A stretch of DNA of 64,000 bases from Homalodisca vitripennis. Lineage: Eukaryota; Arthropoda; Insecta; Hemiptera; Cicadellidae. Each line of letters opens with the position of its first letter. The first letter of the stretch is position 1. The position numbers and the translations under genes are program-made. The stretch covers positions 22,506,001-22,570,000 of the forward strand of contig NC_060209.1 of the NCBI RefSeq assembly GCF_021130785.1, in the 5' to 3' direction. Positions 35,304 to 46,990 of this stretch are shown here, piece by piece. The notes beneath the pieces are model-generated. The model was given only the letters and a program-made list of their open reading frames with translations. It searched no databases and was not told the DNA's origin.

Positions 35304-35790
35304 CATGAAAATGATATAAATTTTAATCTATGCAATACGCTCTTGGAAAATGAATGGATTCATGATGACTCAACTTCATTGTACTCCGATTTCCTCCTTC
35401 AAAGCAATGTAATAAAAAATGCCTATTTCATGAACCCAAACATAAGCCAAGGTATGTTAAGAGTACTAATAATATTGACTGTTTTTTGGAACTTGAAACG
35501 ATTAGTAAATCTTACGTTTCCATTCCATTTAATGATTCTAAAGGAGCATTGGAGGTCAGTGGTTCTCATTGGAGCCTACTATTTTATAGCAGGGCAGCAA
35601 GACATATTGATTCAATCAAGAATTATAATCTGAGTCATGATAAAATTATATTCACAAAGCTGGAGCTTATATGTGCTCATCGGGACCATGTTCTTTCAAC
35701 GTAGTAAACTGTCCGCAGCTGAGAAATGGCAGTGAATGAGGTATATACTTGCTTATTTTTGTGAAATGGTTGGTGAAATGGATATCAACT
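35304..35790 (+). pseudogene. Ulp1/SENP-like cysteine protease domain, broken
   Basis: WIHDDSTSLYSDFLL and FMNPNIS (35350-35450) match the N-terminal part of C48 (SENP8-like) proteases. VSIPFNDSKGALEVSGSHWS (about 35512-35571) carries the catalytic histidine, HIDSI (about 35606) the aspartate, and NCPQLRNGSE (35707-35736) the glutamine loop. The next codon, where the catalytic cysteine is expected (xCGIY), is TGA, followed by GIY. Two frameshifts also occur. Family members cleave SUMO, NEDD8 or ubiquitin-like tags. This copy is inactive. Confidence 0.7.
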
Positions 35791-36459
35791 TGGACAGAAT
35801 GTGAGACCTATGATTTTGAGGCATACTTTGGTGCTCTTGAAGTCAGAGACTCAGATGTAATTCGGAAGAGTGCTATTATGACCTACTTAACGTATAATAA
35901 ACAATACAAGGAATTGAAAGAACACATTGCTAAAGAGCTAATATTTAACATATCTGGTAAAGAAGATCTTAAAGCAAACCAATCCAAAGAGATTATAAAT
36001 ATTCATGAGAAACACCCATCACATGAGACATGCAAGATTACTGAGGAACAAATATCAGCTGCAAAAAACACAAAATTATAACAATAATTTTGAAGAGTCT
36101 TTAAGTCTTATTTCTGGTATAGAGAAGTGGTCAGCGGTGAAAAGGAAAATTATGCAGGGATGCTTTAACCATCGGTGTTCTTTGATGCAAGACAAGACAG
36201 CCTCACAGACTGTTACTACAAATAAGAACAGCATTTTGGATGGACTCTCAGAAATCTGTACAAAAGAAAATGGATCATATGATAAAAATCATTCCATTAA
36301 GAACGATATTATTTAAGAAAAATAATACTGGTACTGATAAATCTAACAGTGGCAAAAAGTATAACTGGTATGAAGGGTACAACACTTAAATTTCCATTTA
36401 AAATTAAATTGAACGTTTCTTCAGATAGTCAAGGTTCACTTTTGTCACCATAATTAATT

Positions 36460-37331
36460 CGCTGTGGCTATATGGCCGGCTACCGTCTGTAGATTAGACA
36501 GACTGGCGATGAGTGGTGACGTCAACCGTGACGTAACGAAAGGGCAGCCATAACTGTCACATTTACACCACTGCCTTAGAAATATAAAAAACACAATTTG
36601 TAGACTATTTTATTAATTGTATATTATGCATTGGTAATGTATTGAACGGTAATTTAATAAAAGTGTACGCTTAAATAAATTAAAAAGAAGAAATATACAA
36701 CTAAAAATTAACTATGTACCAGAATCTACACTTCGTAGTTTATTAAGATACAGTTTTGTTTCTCGTAATTTTACTGGAATGTTTCAATTAATAGTCATTA
36801 AGAGAAATCATAATTAATTATAAATAATTTTTGTCATATTAAATGTGAATGTCATTTAATAGCGTAAAATAACTGGAACATAATTTGTTTTATTTACTAA
36901 TAACACTCAAATGGTTATGATTTCATTGTATTATTGTATGTAAGTGGTAAGAGGGAAATTAGTCTCTCGTCTTGAGATATATGAAAATTAATTCTTCCAT
37001 TTACCGATTAAAAATAGTTTTATTATTAATCACTTATGTATTATCGGACTTTAGCAGGACTGTAAGTTCTTATAGAAGGGATATTGGTACAGTTTAAAGT
37101 ATATAGCATACCTCGAATCACTTATTCTTAATTGAATATGGTCCGTATTTTCTTTATTATTGATAAAAGTTTTCAACTCGTCAAAAGAACTAAACTTTCT
37201 ACAACCCGCCATTTTAATAACAATGCACAGTGCTAGAGCTACTTCAAAACCTTTGGCGTCACAGTCTGTGACGTCATAGTCGTTCCCGTTCTTTGAAACA
37301 AAGACCGGTGACCGGGCAAATAGCCACTCCG
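36460..37331 (-). mobile_element. MULE-like DNA element with 9-bp TSD
   Basis: Exact 9-bp flanks TAATTAATT (36451-36459 and 37332-37340). The ends begin CGCTGTGGCTATATGGCCGG on the left and CGGAGTGGCTATTTGCCCGG on the inverted right, imperfect TIRs of about 28 bp. A 9-bp TSD is typical of Mutator-like elements. At 872 bp it is non-autonomous but keeps a first-exon-like coding piece. Confidence 0.82.
37112..37212 (-). pseudogene. N-terminal exon of a MULE/ZSWIM-like transposase
   Basis: ATG at 37210-37212 opens MAGCRKFSSFDELKTFINNK, followed by HIQLRISDSR. The FSSxDELK...F...RDSR pattern resembles the N-terminal domain of ZSWIM3-like and other MULE-derived proteins. Right after it is a splice donor, AG|GTATGC (exon end 37112). 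The remaining exons are absent, so this is a leftover of an internally deleted element. Confidence 0.5.
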
Positions 37332-37743
37332 TAATTAATTGGAGGAGCTGAGTAATGGTCAAGTGAATTGCTTTGGGTGTGAGCTAACACTACTCTGACT
37401 CAAGTGGCCCACTCTGCTTCTTTATGGGATGATACTAGTCCAGTCATCCTCTTAGGAGGAAGTAATGATAGTCTAAATGGAAATTTTCAGGATATTTATT
37501 CTAATTTGGAAATAAAACTACACCATCTTAGTAAGACCAGGCCTGTCTGCACTACTGCACAGTTCAAATTAGATATGACAAATATTTAAGCGGTGCAGAA
37601 ACAATGAGTTGAGACTTGTCAATAGCTACATTACTGACTTAACAAACAGGCTAGATGATGTCTTCCTAATTAATTTAAGAGGTTTCATATTCTGCTCATG
37701 GCCTCCACTTAAACAAAAGAGGTAAATCAAAATTAGCATATGT

Positions 37744-37864
37744 AATTTTAAATGCTCTTTCCTGGTGGTAGTCTAGGAACAAATCTGGAAATTTATAAAA
37801 GTATAATTTTAAATGCTCTTTCTGGTGGTAGTCTAGGAACAAATCTGGAAATTTATAAAAGTAT
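37744..37864. repeat. ~61-bp tandem duplication
   Basis: Two copies (37744-37804 and 37805-37864) contain GGTGGTAGTCTAGGAACAAA and differ by one base in length. Lies between the SGNH and macro regions of the retrotransposon. Confidence 0.92.
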
Positions 37865-37865
37865 A

Positions 37866-38379
37866 CAACTTCCAAATTCCAAACATGAAAAATGTAGAAA
37901 GCAACCTTCAAACTTTGATAGACTTAAAGGCCATTCTCAAAACTGCATAAATATTGTTGAGGGGGATATGGGCTATGTTATTAACAACTTAAAACATAAT
38001 GATAGACACATAATTGCTGGAGTTACTGTCTCGTTCAGAAAGCATTTTGGTAGACCATATTCTTCTGACCTAATCAATGAAAATTTGACATACCAGGCTT
38101 CTGTGGACAAGACTGCTGTTAATGGTCTTGTAACTAAGACTATATTAATAAAACCATCGAAAACTGCTTATAATGAGGCCTTCATACAGTTGACAGATGA
38201 CTTCAAGGCAAAGAGGATTAAAGTACTTATGCACACCAATGGGATGTATCCAAGATATGATTCCTACTGAGGTTTTTGCTGAAAACATTGTAAAATTTCA
38301 ACTTAACACCGAGGCTTCAGTTATTACTACTCATGATGATACATATAAAAGAATACTACGTAATGGTATGAGCTACTGA
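37866..38379 (+). pseudogene. TARG1-like macro domain, frameshifted
   Basis: The translation reads CINIVEGDMGYVI (37947-37985), then HNDRHIIAGVTVSFRKHFGR (about 37995-38054), NGLVTK, KPSKTAYNEAFIQL, and, after a frameshift near 38220-38235, CTPMGCIQDMIP and FAENIVKFQ (to about 38310). The D-xx-xAG-x-x-x-x-F-xx-FGRP pattern plus LVTK...KP and the GC loop fit macro domains of the OARD1/TARG1 type, which remove ADP-ribose from proteins or deacetylate O-acetyl-ADP-ribose. An in-frame start is not obvious; it is probably part of the ORF1 polyprotein. Activity is not expected in this copy. Confidence 0.6.
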
Positions 38380-38887
38380 CAATTCGTCAAGAAGTTTTGC
38401 GAAGATATTAGTAGTTTTAGTTGTGAAAATCTTCCTCAGGACTTTTGAACAGACAAGTGAATTTCCTCTACTACCTACAGCTAAAAACTTAAGGAGAGTT
38501 CAATTGGAGGAGATAGCGGTAGATGACAGTTCAACTCAAGATGATTAAACTTTACAATTACGCCAAGTGTCCAAATATGTCAGTGTTGAAAGTCAGTCTT
38601 TGCTCTCAAATTGGTTAGGGACTAATGGTCCAAGTGTTTTTGAAACAATAAATCTCTCAACAGCTCACTGTGTAAATTATATTCATGATGAAGATTGTAA
38701 CATTTCTGCATTATCTCCTTGTAATAGTAGTAATAGTGATAGTGATGGAATATTATTTCTTGGTTTTTCTACTCCTGTAAACAGTAGTTGCGAAATTTGT
38801 CTTTCAAAAAACTGAATCGATTCCACAACAACTTTTTTCACTTAGACAAAAAAATATTCACAAAGTACTAACACAATAAAAAGACAG

Positions 38888-39660
38888 ACTTTTACTACAT
38901 TGTAACATTCAAAGTATTAAAAGTAAGTTTGGAAATACTAATTAATAGTTTCAGTGCAATCAAAATTATTTGCTTGGATGAGGAGGATAATGTTGATGAG
39001 GAAAATAAATATTTTAAACAAAATAGCCAACTTTAGATTGACAGATGGTTTTTTTTATAAATGTGTCAAGGAGTGTTTCTTACATTCTTGTCCATAAACA
39101 ATTCCCTCTTATAAGGAATGATTTAAATAATTCTAATGAAGAATTATGTTTTGAGGGATCTTTTGTAGAAACAGAAAGTTTAAATCTACTAGTAATTTCT
39201 ATATATAGAATCCCTGGGAGTTGTGTTACTAAACTGTTTTAAGTCCAATTCAGGGCCTTTTTAAATTGTTAGAAGAAGAAATTAAAAAAGAACAAGTAAG
39301 TTAATTATTGCAGCAGACTTCAATATAAATGTATTGGTGGATGACTATACCGTCAAGTACTTTGAGAACCTAATTATTAATTCAGGTTTTTCACTAATTA
39401 TAAGCCAACCTACAATAATTACGTACTAAAACCTCCAAAACATGTATTTACAATATTTTAACAAGAGTGTTAACTATGTACACAACGGCTATATAAATAT
39501 TGATCTAGGTTTGTCTGATCATAATGATTTACTTGTTCAGATTCCAATCCAACATGGCGGACACCCATCATTCTACATGAAAGGATTTAAGTGGGAAATT
39601 CAACAAAATGCCTACTTTTCTTCACATCAAACACAACCTTTAAACTGTAAGTCCATTTAT
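38888..39660 (+). pseudogene. APE-type endonuclease domain of the same retrotransposon
   Basis: LLLHCNIQSIKSKFGN and KIICLDE (38888-38990) form the N-terminal part, the LDE replacing the usual LSE. ESLNLLVISIYRIPGS follows (39175-39225), then IIAADFNINVL (39304) and DLGLSDHNDLL (39504), which carry the aspartate and SDH positions. Several frameshifts and stops. A poly-A run at 39664-39681 is present near the end. The domain would nick the target DNA to prime reverse transcription. Confidence 0.72.
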
Positions 39661-40439
39661 TTACAAAAAAAAAAAAAAAAATACACTTAGAAGAACTAGA
39701 GAATACTTTTTTCAAGGAACAAAAATTTCAAGCTACTTAAAATAATCAATCTTAAGCATAAACGTTCACTACAAAACAATTATTTATCATTATTAATGAT
39801 ATTTGCAAAATATTTAATCTATACCATGAAAGCACAAGCCTATAAAAATTAGACATACCATATGGAACAGTACACACGTCATACGGTGACCTACTTTGAA
39901 ACTGTGTGGTAATAAATCAACGTATGAAATACACAGACAAGTAGTCGTGAGGTGCTAACAACATCGCTGACTGTGCAAACATCAGCAAACTCCTCACTTG
40001 ACCTACCATATTGCTGCTGCTGGAGCACTGACCTTGAGCTGCTAACTGTGCAACTGACAACGGCACCAACACTCGGCCGTTATTTATCTACATCTGACTT
40101 CCATCACCTATCTAGTTTAGGCTGTCTGGATCTTTCTACTTGACAAGGAACTAGATTACTCCTCAAAATCAAACAAAATTGTACACTTCTTTTTATTAAT
40201 TACTTGACAAGGTGCCTCAGTGGTGATGAATTGAGTAGTTGCTACTGAGTACCTAGTAATATACTGGTCTACAGTATGTTACATTTTTGACATGGTCATT
40301 GACTACCTTAAATCAATCTAAATTTTACAGTGCAATTCCTTATTCCTGACCTTTTTGTAATTAATGATACACTTAAGAATGAAATAATGACAATTTACAG
40401 CTAATCTAACATAGAAGAGTCAGGAAGAAAGTTCTAAAA

Positions 40440-41740
40440 TGCCTTCAAAATATCCCTGTGGCATACCTATGTGAAATCGGTGTAAAATTCTCTGGCATAA
40501 AATGCACTGGACCTTGCAAAACATGGTATCATAGTGGATGCGAGAAAATAAAGGAAAAAGATCTTAAAAAGTGGGCTCCACATGTAATTGAAAAATGGCA
40601 ATGCACAAAGTGCAGTGAAGTTATCAATCCCCGCCTATTAGCTCAACAAACCGACGCTATTCTCCTAACTAGGCCAGTCACCTTGGACAACTCAATTACA
40701 GAACTCGAAAGCAGCCTTATTGAAAATAATTTTCTAGAAGATTCTAATAATGAAGAACAAACTAATAATGGCTGCTAAAATAGGGACAGCTTTGCTAGAA
40801 GAAAATAAAATTCTAAAAGGAAAAAAATTCAAGCTTGAAACTAAATTAGCAATAGTTGAAGGGAAATTAGAGGAAATGGAAATCAATGAAGGAAAATACA
40901 TTGGGAGAATCGAAATCCTGCTGCAGCAGTTTGCAGAATCACAAGAACAGCTTGGCAAGGAGAAAAAACTTCGTCAAGAAGCACAGGCTATTTTTGAAGA
41001 CCACGATCTTAAATTAGGACAACTCATTGACAATCATTTAAAAAAGATAGACCAACAAGAAAAGACCATTCTTATGTTGCAAAAGAAACTTGAAAGTCAA
41101 GAAGTCACATATAAAACTCACAAGGATTCTTATACACAAACTGACTCTTCAGCAACTGAAACTTCTAAACAGTCACAAAGCTCACCCCTATAGTGATTGA
41201 ATTAACCGAGATAAAAACAAAACTTGACCAGGTGGAGTTAGCAATAAAATCCTTCGCAATTGAATCAAGAACGGAATCTACACTTCCCCCTCAAGTGGCA
41301 CAGAATAGGTCAAGGCAGCACAGCTTACCTCTTAGGAGAAAAACAAGTACTGGGACAAAAAATAATGTTTTCAGTGTCTCACTCCAAGCAGCTAAATACA
41401 AAAAACAGACCATCCCCAGACAAGAATGCACAGTGCTGGCTAGAGAGAGTCCAAAGGCAGCTACGGGCATCTAAAACTTGCCAAGAATACCAGAGAGAAA
41501 CCATGACCACAGTTACTTTCAATAGGCAACCTCCTTGTATAGCCCACAAACTAGAAGATGGTGAAACATTAGAAGAATTTTTTACAAAAAACATTGCCAA
41601 CTGTGAAAAAATTTCATAAACACACAAAAGAACATCCCAAAACATTCCCGCAGAGGTAGGACAAATCAGTACAGAGACATTAGAAATAGATTCAAGCTCA
41701 AATAACCAACAAACCACGAACAAACCCACAAGTCCCTCCA
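40440..41740 (+). pseudogene. ORF1 protein with PHD-like finger and coiled coil
   Basis: ATG at 40440 gives MPSKYPCGI; a frameshift near 40467 leads into CEIGVKFSGIKCTGPCKTWY, then HSGCEK and WQCTKCSE, the C4HC3-like spacing of a PHD finger. From about 40750 to 41193 comes a charged heptad-rich region (IEILLQQFAESQEQLGKEKK...) that should form a coiled coil. The C-terminal part (41193-41740) is basic and polar and is split over two frames. PHD plus coiled coil in ORF1 is known in CR1-type elements; ORF1 proteins bind element RNA or chromatin. Confidence 0.7.
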
Positions 41741-41792
41741 CTGCTTTCTTCCCTCATAGTTTTTTAGAGCAGACTCAGTACAAGAAACAGCG

Positions 41793-44663
41793 GTGCAGAA
41801 CCAAAATATTCCTACCCACAAGATCAAATCTCTAAAAAACGTAATAAAAATCCTTCATCAAAATGTTCAGGAAATACAGAACAAAACGGACAGGATAATT
41901 CATTTCCTTGAAACCACACAGCCGGATATAGTTATTTTTACTGAACATGGACTGAAGGATGACTTGCTAAAGAACACAATAATTCCTGGATTCGCCCTTA
42001 GGACCGATTTTAGTCGAGTACTACACAGGAAAGGGGGAGTGGCCATTTTACGTAGCGGAAAAATGTGAAGGAAGTGCTATACCAGTGAATATTACCCACT
42101 ACTGCGCAGAATTGACTTGTGAAATGGCTATGGTAAAAATCTCTCAAGGAAAGGAACATCTCTTTGTTGTAGGTATCTACAGGCCACCCAATGGAAAACT
42201 TGAGGAAGCTCTTGATGTAATTTCCAACGTTTTAGAAGAAACAAGGGCAGAAAACTATTCCTTGATCATGATGGGTGATATAAATGTAGACAGCTTAAAG
42301 CCACACAGCCGGGACAACTTTATTTTAAATGAGAGACTAAACAGACACAATCTATCTAGACTTTTGCTTCCTGCCACAAGAATAACTCCTCAATCTTCGA
42401 CCTCTATAAACTGTGTATGCACAAACCTCAAACATGACAAATTGAAAACAGCAGTTATTGAAGCGGGTATATCTGACCATACAGCCCAGGTAACCACGGC
42501 ACAGTTTAAAAGATGCACCACATCGTCCAACAGTATTATACAGAGACATTTCAAAGAAGAAAACATCATTGCATTAAGAGCTCTGCTGGAAAATGAAGAC
42601 TAGAATGGAGTGTACAATGCCTCAAATACTGATGATGCATACAACAGCTTCTCAGCAACGCTTACAATGGCTTTGGATGCTACGTGTCCGCTGGTAAGAA
42701 TTAAGCTCAAGAAAACCTCAAAACACAAATTTTCAGATAAAGAAGCCATTAATCTCAAGACAGAATACCTTAATTGTCTCAATAAATATAAGCTCACAGG
42801 TAATGACCAAGATAAGACAACAGCAGCTAAAGCTAAGAAAAATTATGACCTCCGACTGAAAATGCTAAGGCAACAAGCATCTGCAGAGTATGTAAATAAA
42901 TCAGAAAACAAATCTAAAGCTATATGGCAGATAATAAATTCCCAAAGAAGTGATGATAATCAGAAGAAACCGGAACTGAAACTAGAAACTAATGGTAAAG
43001 AAACAAGCAACCCAAACATAATTGTAGAACATTTTAATAAATTCTTTATCAACATAGCAGACAATACACTTGACATTAATATTCAGCATGGCAATAATAA
43101 AAATACATTTCAAGCACCTCCTGTAAACTGCCACCTCACACACCTGCTGGACACAAATACAGAAGAAATTCAAAGCATAATCAAGAGCTTCAAACCCAAA
43201 ACATCAGCAGGAGTAGATGGCATATCATCCAAGCTATTAAATCAATGCAGTAATATACTTACACCACCTCTGGCTTTTATAACCAATATGTCCTTAACAT
43301 CAGGGGTATTCCCATCAGCCTTAAAATTAGCTAAGGTGTACCCTAAGTTAAAAAATGGAAGTCCAACGCAAGCAAGTAACTTCAGGCCTATCTCACTACT
43401 TTCAACTTTTTCAAAAGTGATTGAACGGATTGTGCTAAAAAGACTGATGGAGTACTGTGAACAACATAAGCTACTAACAGCAAGTCAACATGGCTTCTTA
43501 AAAGGACGACCTACTACTACTGCAATCATTGAGCTAGCAGAGTTTATAATTGACCATCTGGAGACAGGAAAGCTAGTTACAGGCATTATGCTCGACTTCA
43601 GTAAGGCGTTTGATTGCCTTGGCCACTCTCTCATTATAACAAACTTGAAAATCTGGGCATTAGAGGTACTGCCCTTAACTGGCTCAAGAGCTACCTGGAA
43701 CAACGCAACCAACTGGTCGAAGTTAGACACACGGAAAGAGGACAGATCCATACTGTAAGATCAAAACCACTCCCTATAAATAGAGGTGTACCACAAAGAT
43801 CTGTCCTTGGCCCTGTATTGTTTATCCTTTTTACAAACTACATGCCTCAATATTTGGACACTGTCATACGCTCATGTATGCAGATGATACAACCCTTCTC
43901 TCTTCAGAAAACTCTACTGAACAGCTAGCGGTACGCTCATACACCTCATTGAACATGGCATACCAGTACTGCCACTACAACGACATTGGTAGTTAATATG
44001 TCTAAGACTAACCAGCTAGCATTTGGTAGAAAGCGAAACCAGGTACCAGCCCTACCAGATGTTGATGTAAAGCCACACACCAAATTTCTGGGAGTAATTA
44101 TCGATGAAAAAATGTCATGGACACAACATATTGACAAGCTATTTAAGAAATTAAATACCAGTCTTTATATCTTGAAGTGAATAAAAACAATCATTAACAC
44201 CCCAACAGCAAAGACTACTTACTTTGCAATATTTGAAACTCATATTCGATACGGGATAGCCGCCTGGGGAGGAACAACTCAAGAGAACCTACAACGACTA
44301 CTGCGACTTCAGAAAAAAGCTATAAGGATTCTTAACTGCCTGAGCCCCAGAGACACCTGTAAAGAAGCCTTTAAGAACCTAAAAATCATGACAGTGATTG
44401 CCCTCTATATTCGGGAGGTTATACTGTATGTTGATGGGAAGAACCTACCTCGAGCTGCTGACCACCACGACTACTACACCCGACATCCTGCAAACTACCC
44501 ACTACCAGCCCACCATCTTACACTGTATGAAAGAAAACCGTCATATGCTGGCAAGAAGCTGTACAACATATTACCACAAGAACTAAAAGCTCTTAAAGGA
44601 ATGAAGCTGAAGGCATCGCTGAATGACTGGCTGACATCCAAGACCCTTCTAAACCCTAGATGA
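41793..44663 (+). pseudogene. Endonuclease-reverse transcriptase ORF2
   Basis: EN: HQNVQEIQNK, PDIVIFTEHG (about 41926), GIYRPPNGK, MMGDINVD (42268) and SDHTAQV (42472). RT: SAGVDGISSKLL (43206), NFRPISLLSTFSKVIERIV (43379), SQHGFLKGRPTTTA (43483), LDFSKAFDC (43592), RGVPQRSVLGPVLF (43783, with G changed to R) and an intact YADDTTLL box (43875). The tail includes HDYYTRHPANYPLPAHHL and YNILPQELK, stop at 44661-44663. Four or five frameshifts or stops (42066, 42601, 43640, 43880, 44180). This is the best preserved non-LTR ORF2 in the window. Confidence 0.88.
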
Positions 44664-44879
44664 ATATGTGGACTGGAAAGACATTCAAGAGTGACATTAT
44701 TTTTGTATACAATTTGAATTGTATCCACTGTAAACTGATGCTATACATTTCTCTAAGAAATTTTGTAATAAAGAGTTTCTGATTTCAGCTACCAATGCAA
44801 CGATATCAGAAATAAAAATAACTTATATCTTTAAAAATGATTATTTCCAATCAAAAAAGTTCCCTTATTTGTGAATAGA

Positions 44880-46990
44880 CTATCCTGTTATATGGAATAG
44901 ACTATTTGATTCTTGACAAGTCTGTTGATAAGAATTATAAAAGATTTTGATCTATAATCAAGCTGTCTCTTAAAGAAATTTTTCCTGCCAGGGCTATTTC
45001 TTCCAAGCAAAGGGGAAAACCTAAGAAATGGAATGATTACTCAGGGAATCATAAAATCTTCTGAACATAAAAGAAGGCTTCAAATTCAATCAAAGTACTG
45101 TACAGATCTTGAATTTCTAAGTTATGTTAAAAAATATAAAAAGATGTTCAATTAAGTGGTTGCGGAAGAGAAGAAATCTTGTAATAGTTCTTATATAATA
45201 TATTCTAAAATCAAAACTAAAGTAATAGAGAATGTAATTAAAGATGAAGTAGGTCTTAATAAAATCCGTAAAAATGACTACATTAAAGATTAATGATAGG
45301 GAAATAGATGACCCTATACCTAAAGCTAAACTTTTTAATAATCAATACACAAATATAGTAGAGGTATTAAAAGTTCCAAAAGTTCCTGCCACATTACCCC
45401 CTTCACATTATCCTACATGTGAAAAAGATTATATTGAGCTGCAAGTTTTTTCATCCACCAACAAAACTGTCAAAAATATAATTTTAAATCTGAGCAACAT
45501 TAGTTCATATGGATGGGATAAGATTCCTAATAAGATACTTAAATGATCTGTTGACACAATCTCTAATGTACTAAGTGGACTTATAAGACTTGATTCTTTA
45601 AATTATGCTCATGACAAAACTCTGCAGGAAAGTAGCCTATAAATATGATTTAAGTGGACTTATAAATAAGTTCTTATGTGAAGGTATTTTTCTTGGCCCA
45701 TTAAAGTTACCAGAAATTCACCCAATACATAAAAAGTGTTCACCTAGTAAAATAAACAATTATAGACCAATTTCCCCTCTAAGTTCGATTTCAAAAAACT
45801 ATGAAAAATTATCCATAGCCAACTTCTTGACTTTTTATAATCAAATAACAAATTATGTAAAGAGCAGTATGGTTTTAGAAAAAAGCGTTAGTGTACAAGC
45901 AACTCTGTTCTCTTTCGTGAACAGTACCATTGAGGCCTTGTATGAACCAAGTTACATTTCTGGTGTAAACTGCACACTGTACTACACTATACACTGTGTA
46001 AACCATACACTGCTGCTGACAAAGTTAATAAGAATGGTTGTCAAAGATATAGCTCTTACACTATTACATTCTTATTTACTTTACTGTAAACGGAGGACAG
46101 TTATTACTAATAAATCAGGAAAATATTGTTCTAATTGGGCAGATGTAAAACATGGTGTACCCCAAGGGTCAATCTTAGGCCCATTATTATTCATTGTCTA
46201 TGTCAATGATCTGCCAAATTACCTACCTAAAGAAGTTTGTAGCCTCTTTTTATATACAGGCAATGCAACTGATCTAATTAGACGAAAAATGTTAAGTAAC
46301 AGAACTGTGGTCTGTTGTTAAATCGAAACAAGAATAATACATTATGCTTTAAATTAAGAAATGATCATTTTTTGTAAAAGGTTTAGAAATAATAGACAAG
46401 CAGTAAAATTTATAGGCATACATTTTGGCACTAAATTCAACCAGGTATGCTTTGAGTATACTAGTTAGAATAACATCTTTGGAAGTTGGTATAGCTGTGT
46501 ATTAAGCCCATGAGATGTTGAGTTATGGAATTACTTTGTGGAGCAATTGCTCAGATATGCAAAAACTCTTTATTAATCAAAAATCAATTATTAGAACAAT
46601 AGGTCATTGAAACTCAAGAACAACATGTAAACTGTTATTTAAAAAAAATGTAACGTCCTTACTTTGCCACGGATATAGTATATGTTTTTGAAATGCTTAA
46701 ATTAATCCTTAAGAATCCTGATTAATTTGAAAAATACAAATTTAATCATAGATATCACACAAGAAATTGTAATTTGTTTCAATAGCTGCTGGCACATAAA
46801 CTAAAAAAATTGAAACTAGTCCGCTTTATCTAGGTTTGAAATTATATAATATTCCCCAGTAACAAAAAAACCCCCTTATCTAAATTTACCAAAAAAATTA
46901 AAAGAAGCACTTTGTCAAAAAACATATTATAATGTAAATTAATTATTTGAAGACAGTTTTTGATGAAAAGAAATAATAAAAATATATCTT
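44880..46990 (+). pseudogene. EN-RT linker and reverse transcriptase of the interrupted retrotransposon
   Basis: The linker FFPARAISSKQRGKPKKWND and GIIKSSEHKRRLQ (about 44985-45090) leads to YVKKYKKMFN and a 90-residue piece (45274-45546) with SSYGWDKIPNKILK. RT: GPLKLPEIHPIHKK (45688), NNYRPISPLSSISK (45758), then, after degenerate text, HGVPQGSILGPLLFIVYVND (46150). The catalytic YADD box reads LFLYTGNAT (about 46243), so the aspartates are lost. A tail with KLYNIPQ follows (about 46845), and similarity fades near 46990. Dead enzyme. Confidence 0.72.

Larger units (their letters stand above)
36390..37740 (+). pseudogene. SGNH hydrolase (esterase) domain, split by an insertion
   Basis: KLNVSSDSQGSLL (about 36410-36445) fits block I (GDS-like, here SDSQG). 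After the MULE-like insertion come VILLGGSNDSLNGNF (about 37422-37466; block III, GxND) and HGLHLNKRGKSKLAY (about 37695-37740; block V histidine). This combination is characteristic of the ORF1 esterase of CR1-group retrotransposons, thought to act on membranes or lipids. Frames are shifted and the region is non-functional. Confidence 0.65.
39840..44787 (+). mobile_element. Nearly full-length CR1/Jockey-group element nested in the larger retrotransposon
   Basis: Carries ORF1 (PHD finger and coiled coil) and ORF2 (EN-RT). The 3' end has AATAAA at 44767-44772 and an ATTTCTG-like tail. The 5' boundary is not visible; I place it between 39.7 and 40.4 kb. It separates the EN and RT parts of the surrounding element, hence inserted later. 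No clear target duplication found. 39840-40440 would be 5' UTR. Confidence 0.8.
35300..46990 (+). mobile_element. Non-LTR retrotransposon with Ulp1, SGNH and macro domains, twice interrupted
   Basis: Plus-strand domain remnants occur in one orderly series: Ulp1-like protease (35.3-35.8 kb), SGNH hydrolase (36.4-37.75 kb), macro domain (37.87-38.4 kb), APE-type endonuclease (38.9-39.65 kb), then EN-RT linker and RT (44.9-46.9 kb). A MULE-like element (36460-37331) splits the SGNH domain, and a CR1-like element (about 39.9-44.79 kb) lies between EN and RT. With these removed, about 6 kb of host element remains. SGNH esterase in ORF1 is known in CR1-group elements; the Ulp1 and macro additions are unusual. 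Continuity as a single element is inferred from strand, order and the EN-RT split. Confidence 0.7.

Noticed and set aside
35734..35739. TGA at the Ulp1 nucleophile as a selenocysteine codon
   Set aside because: The region has frameshifts and no sign of a SECIS element; simple pseudogenisation explains it.
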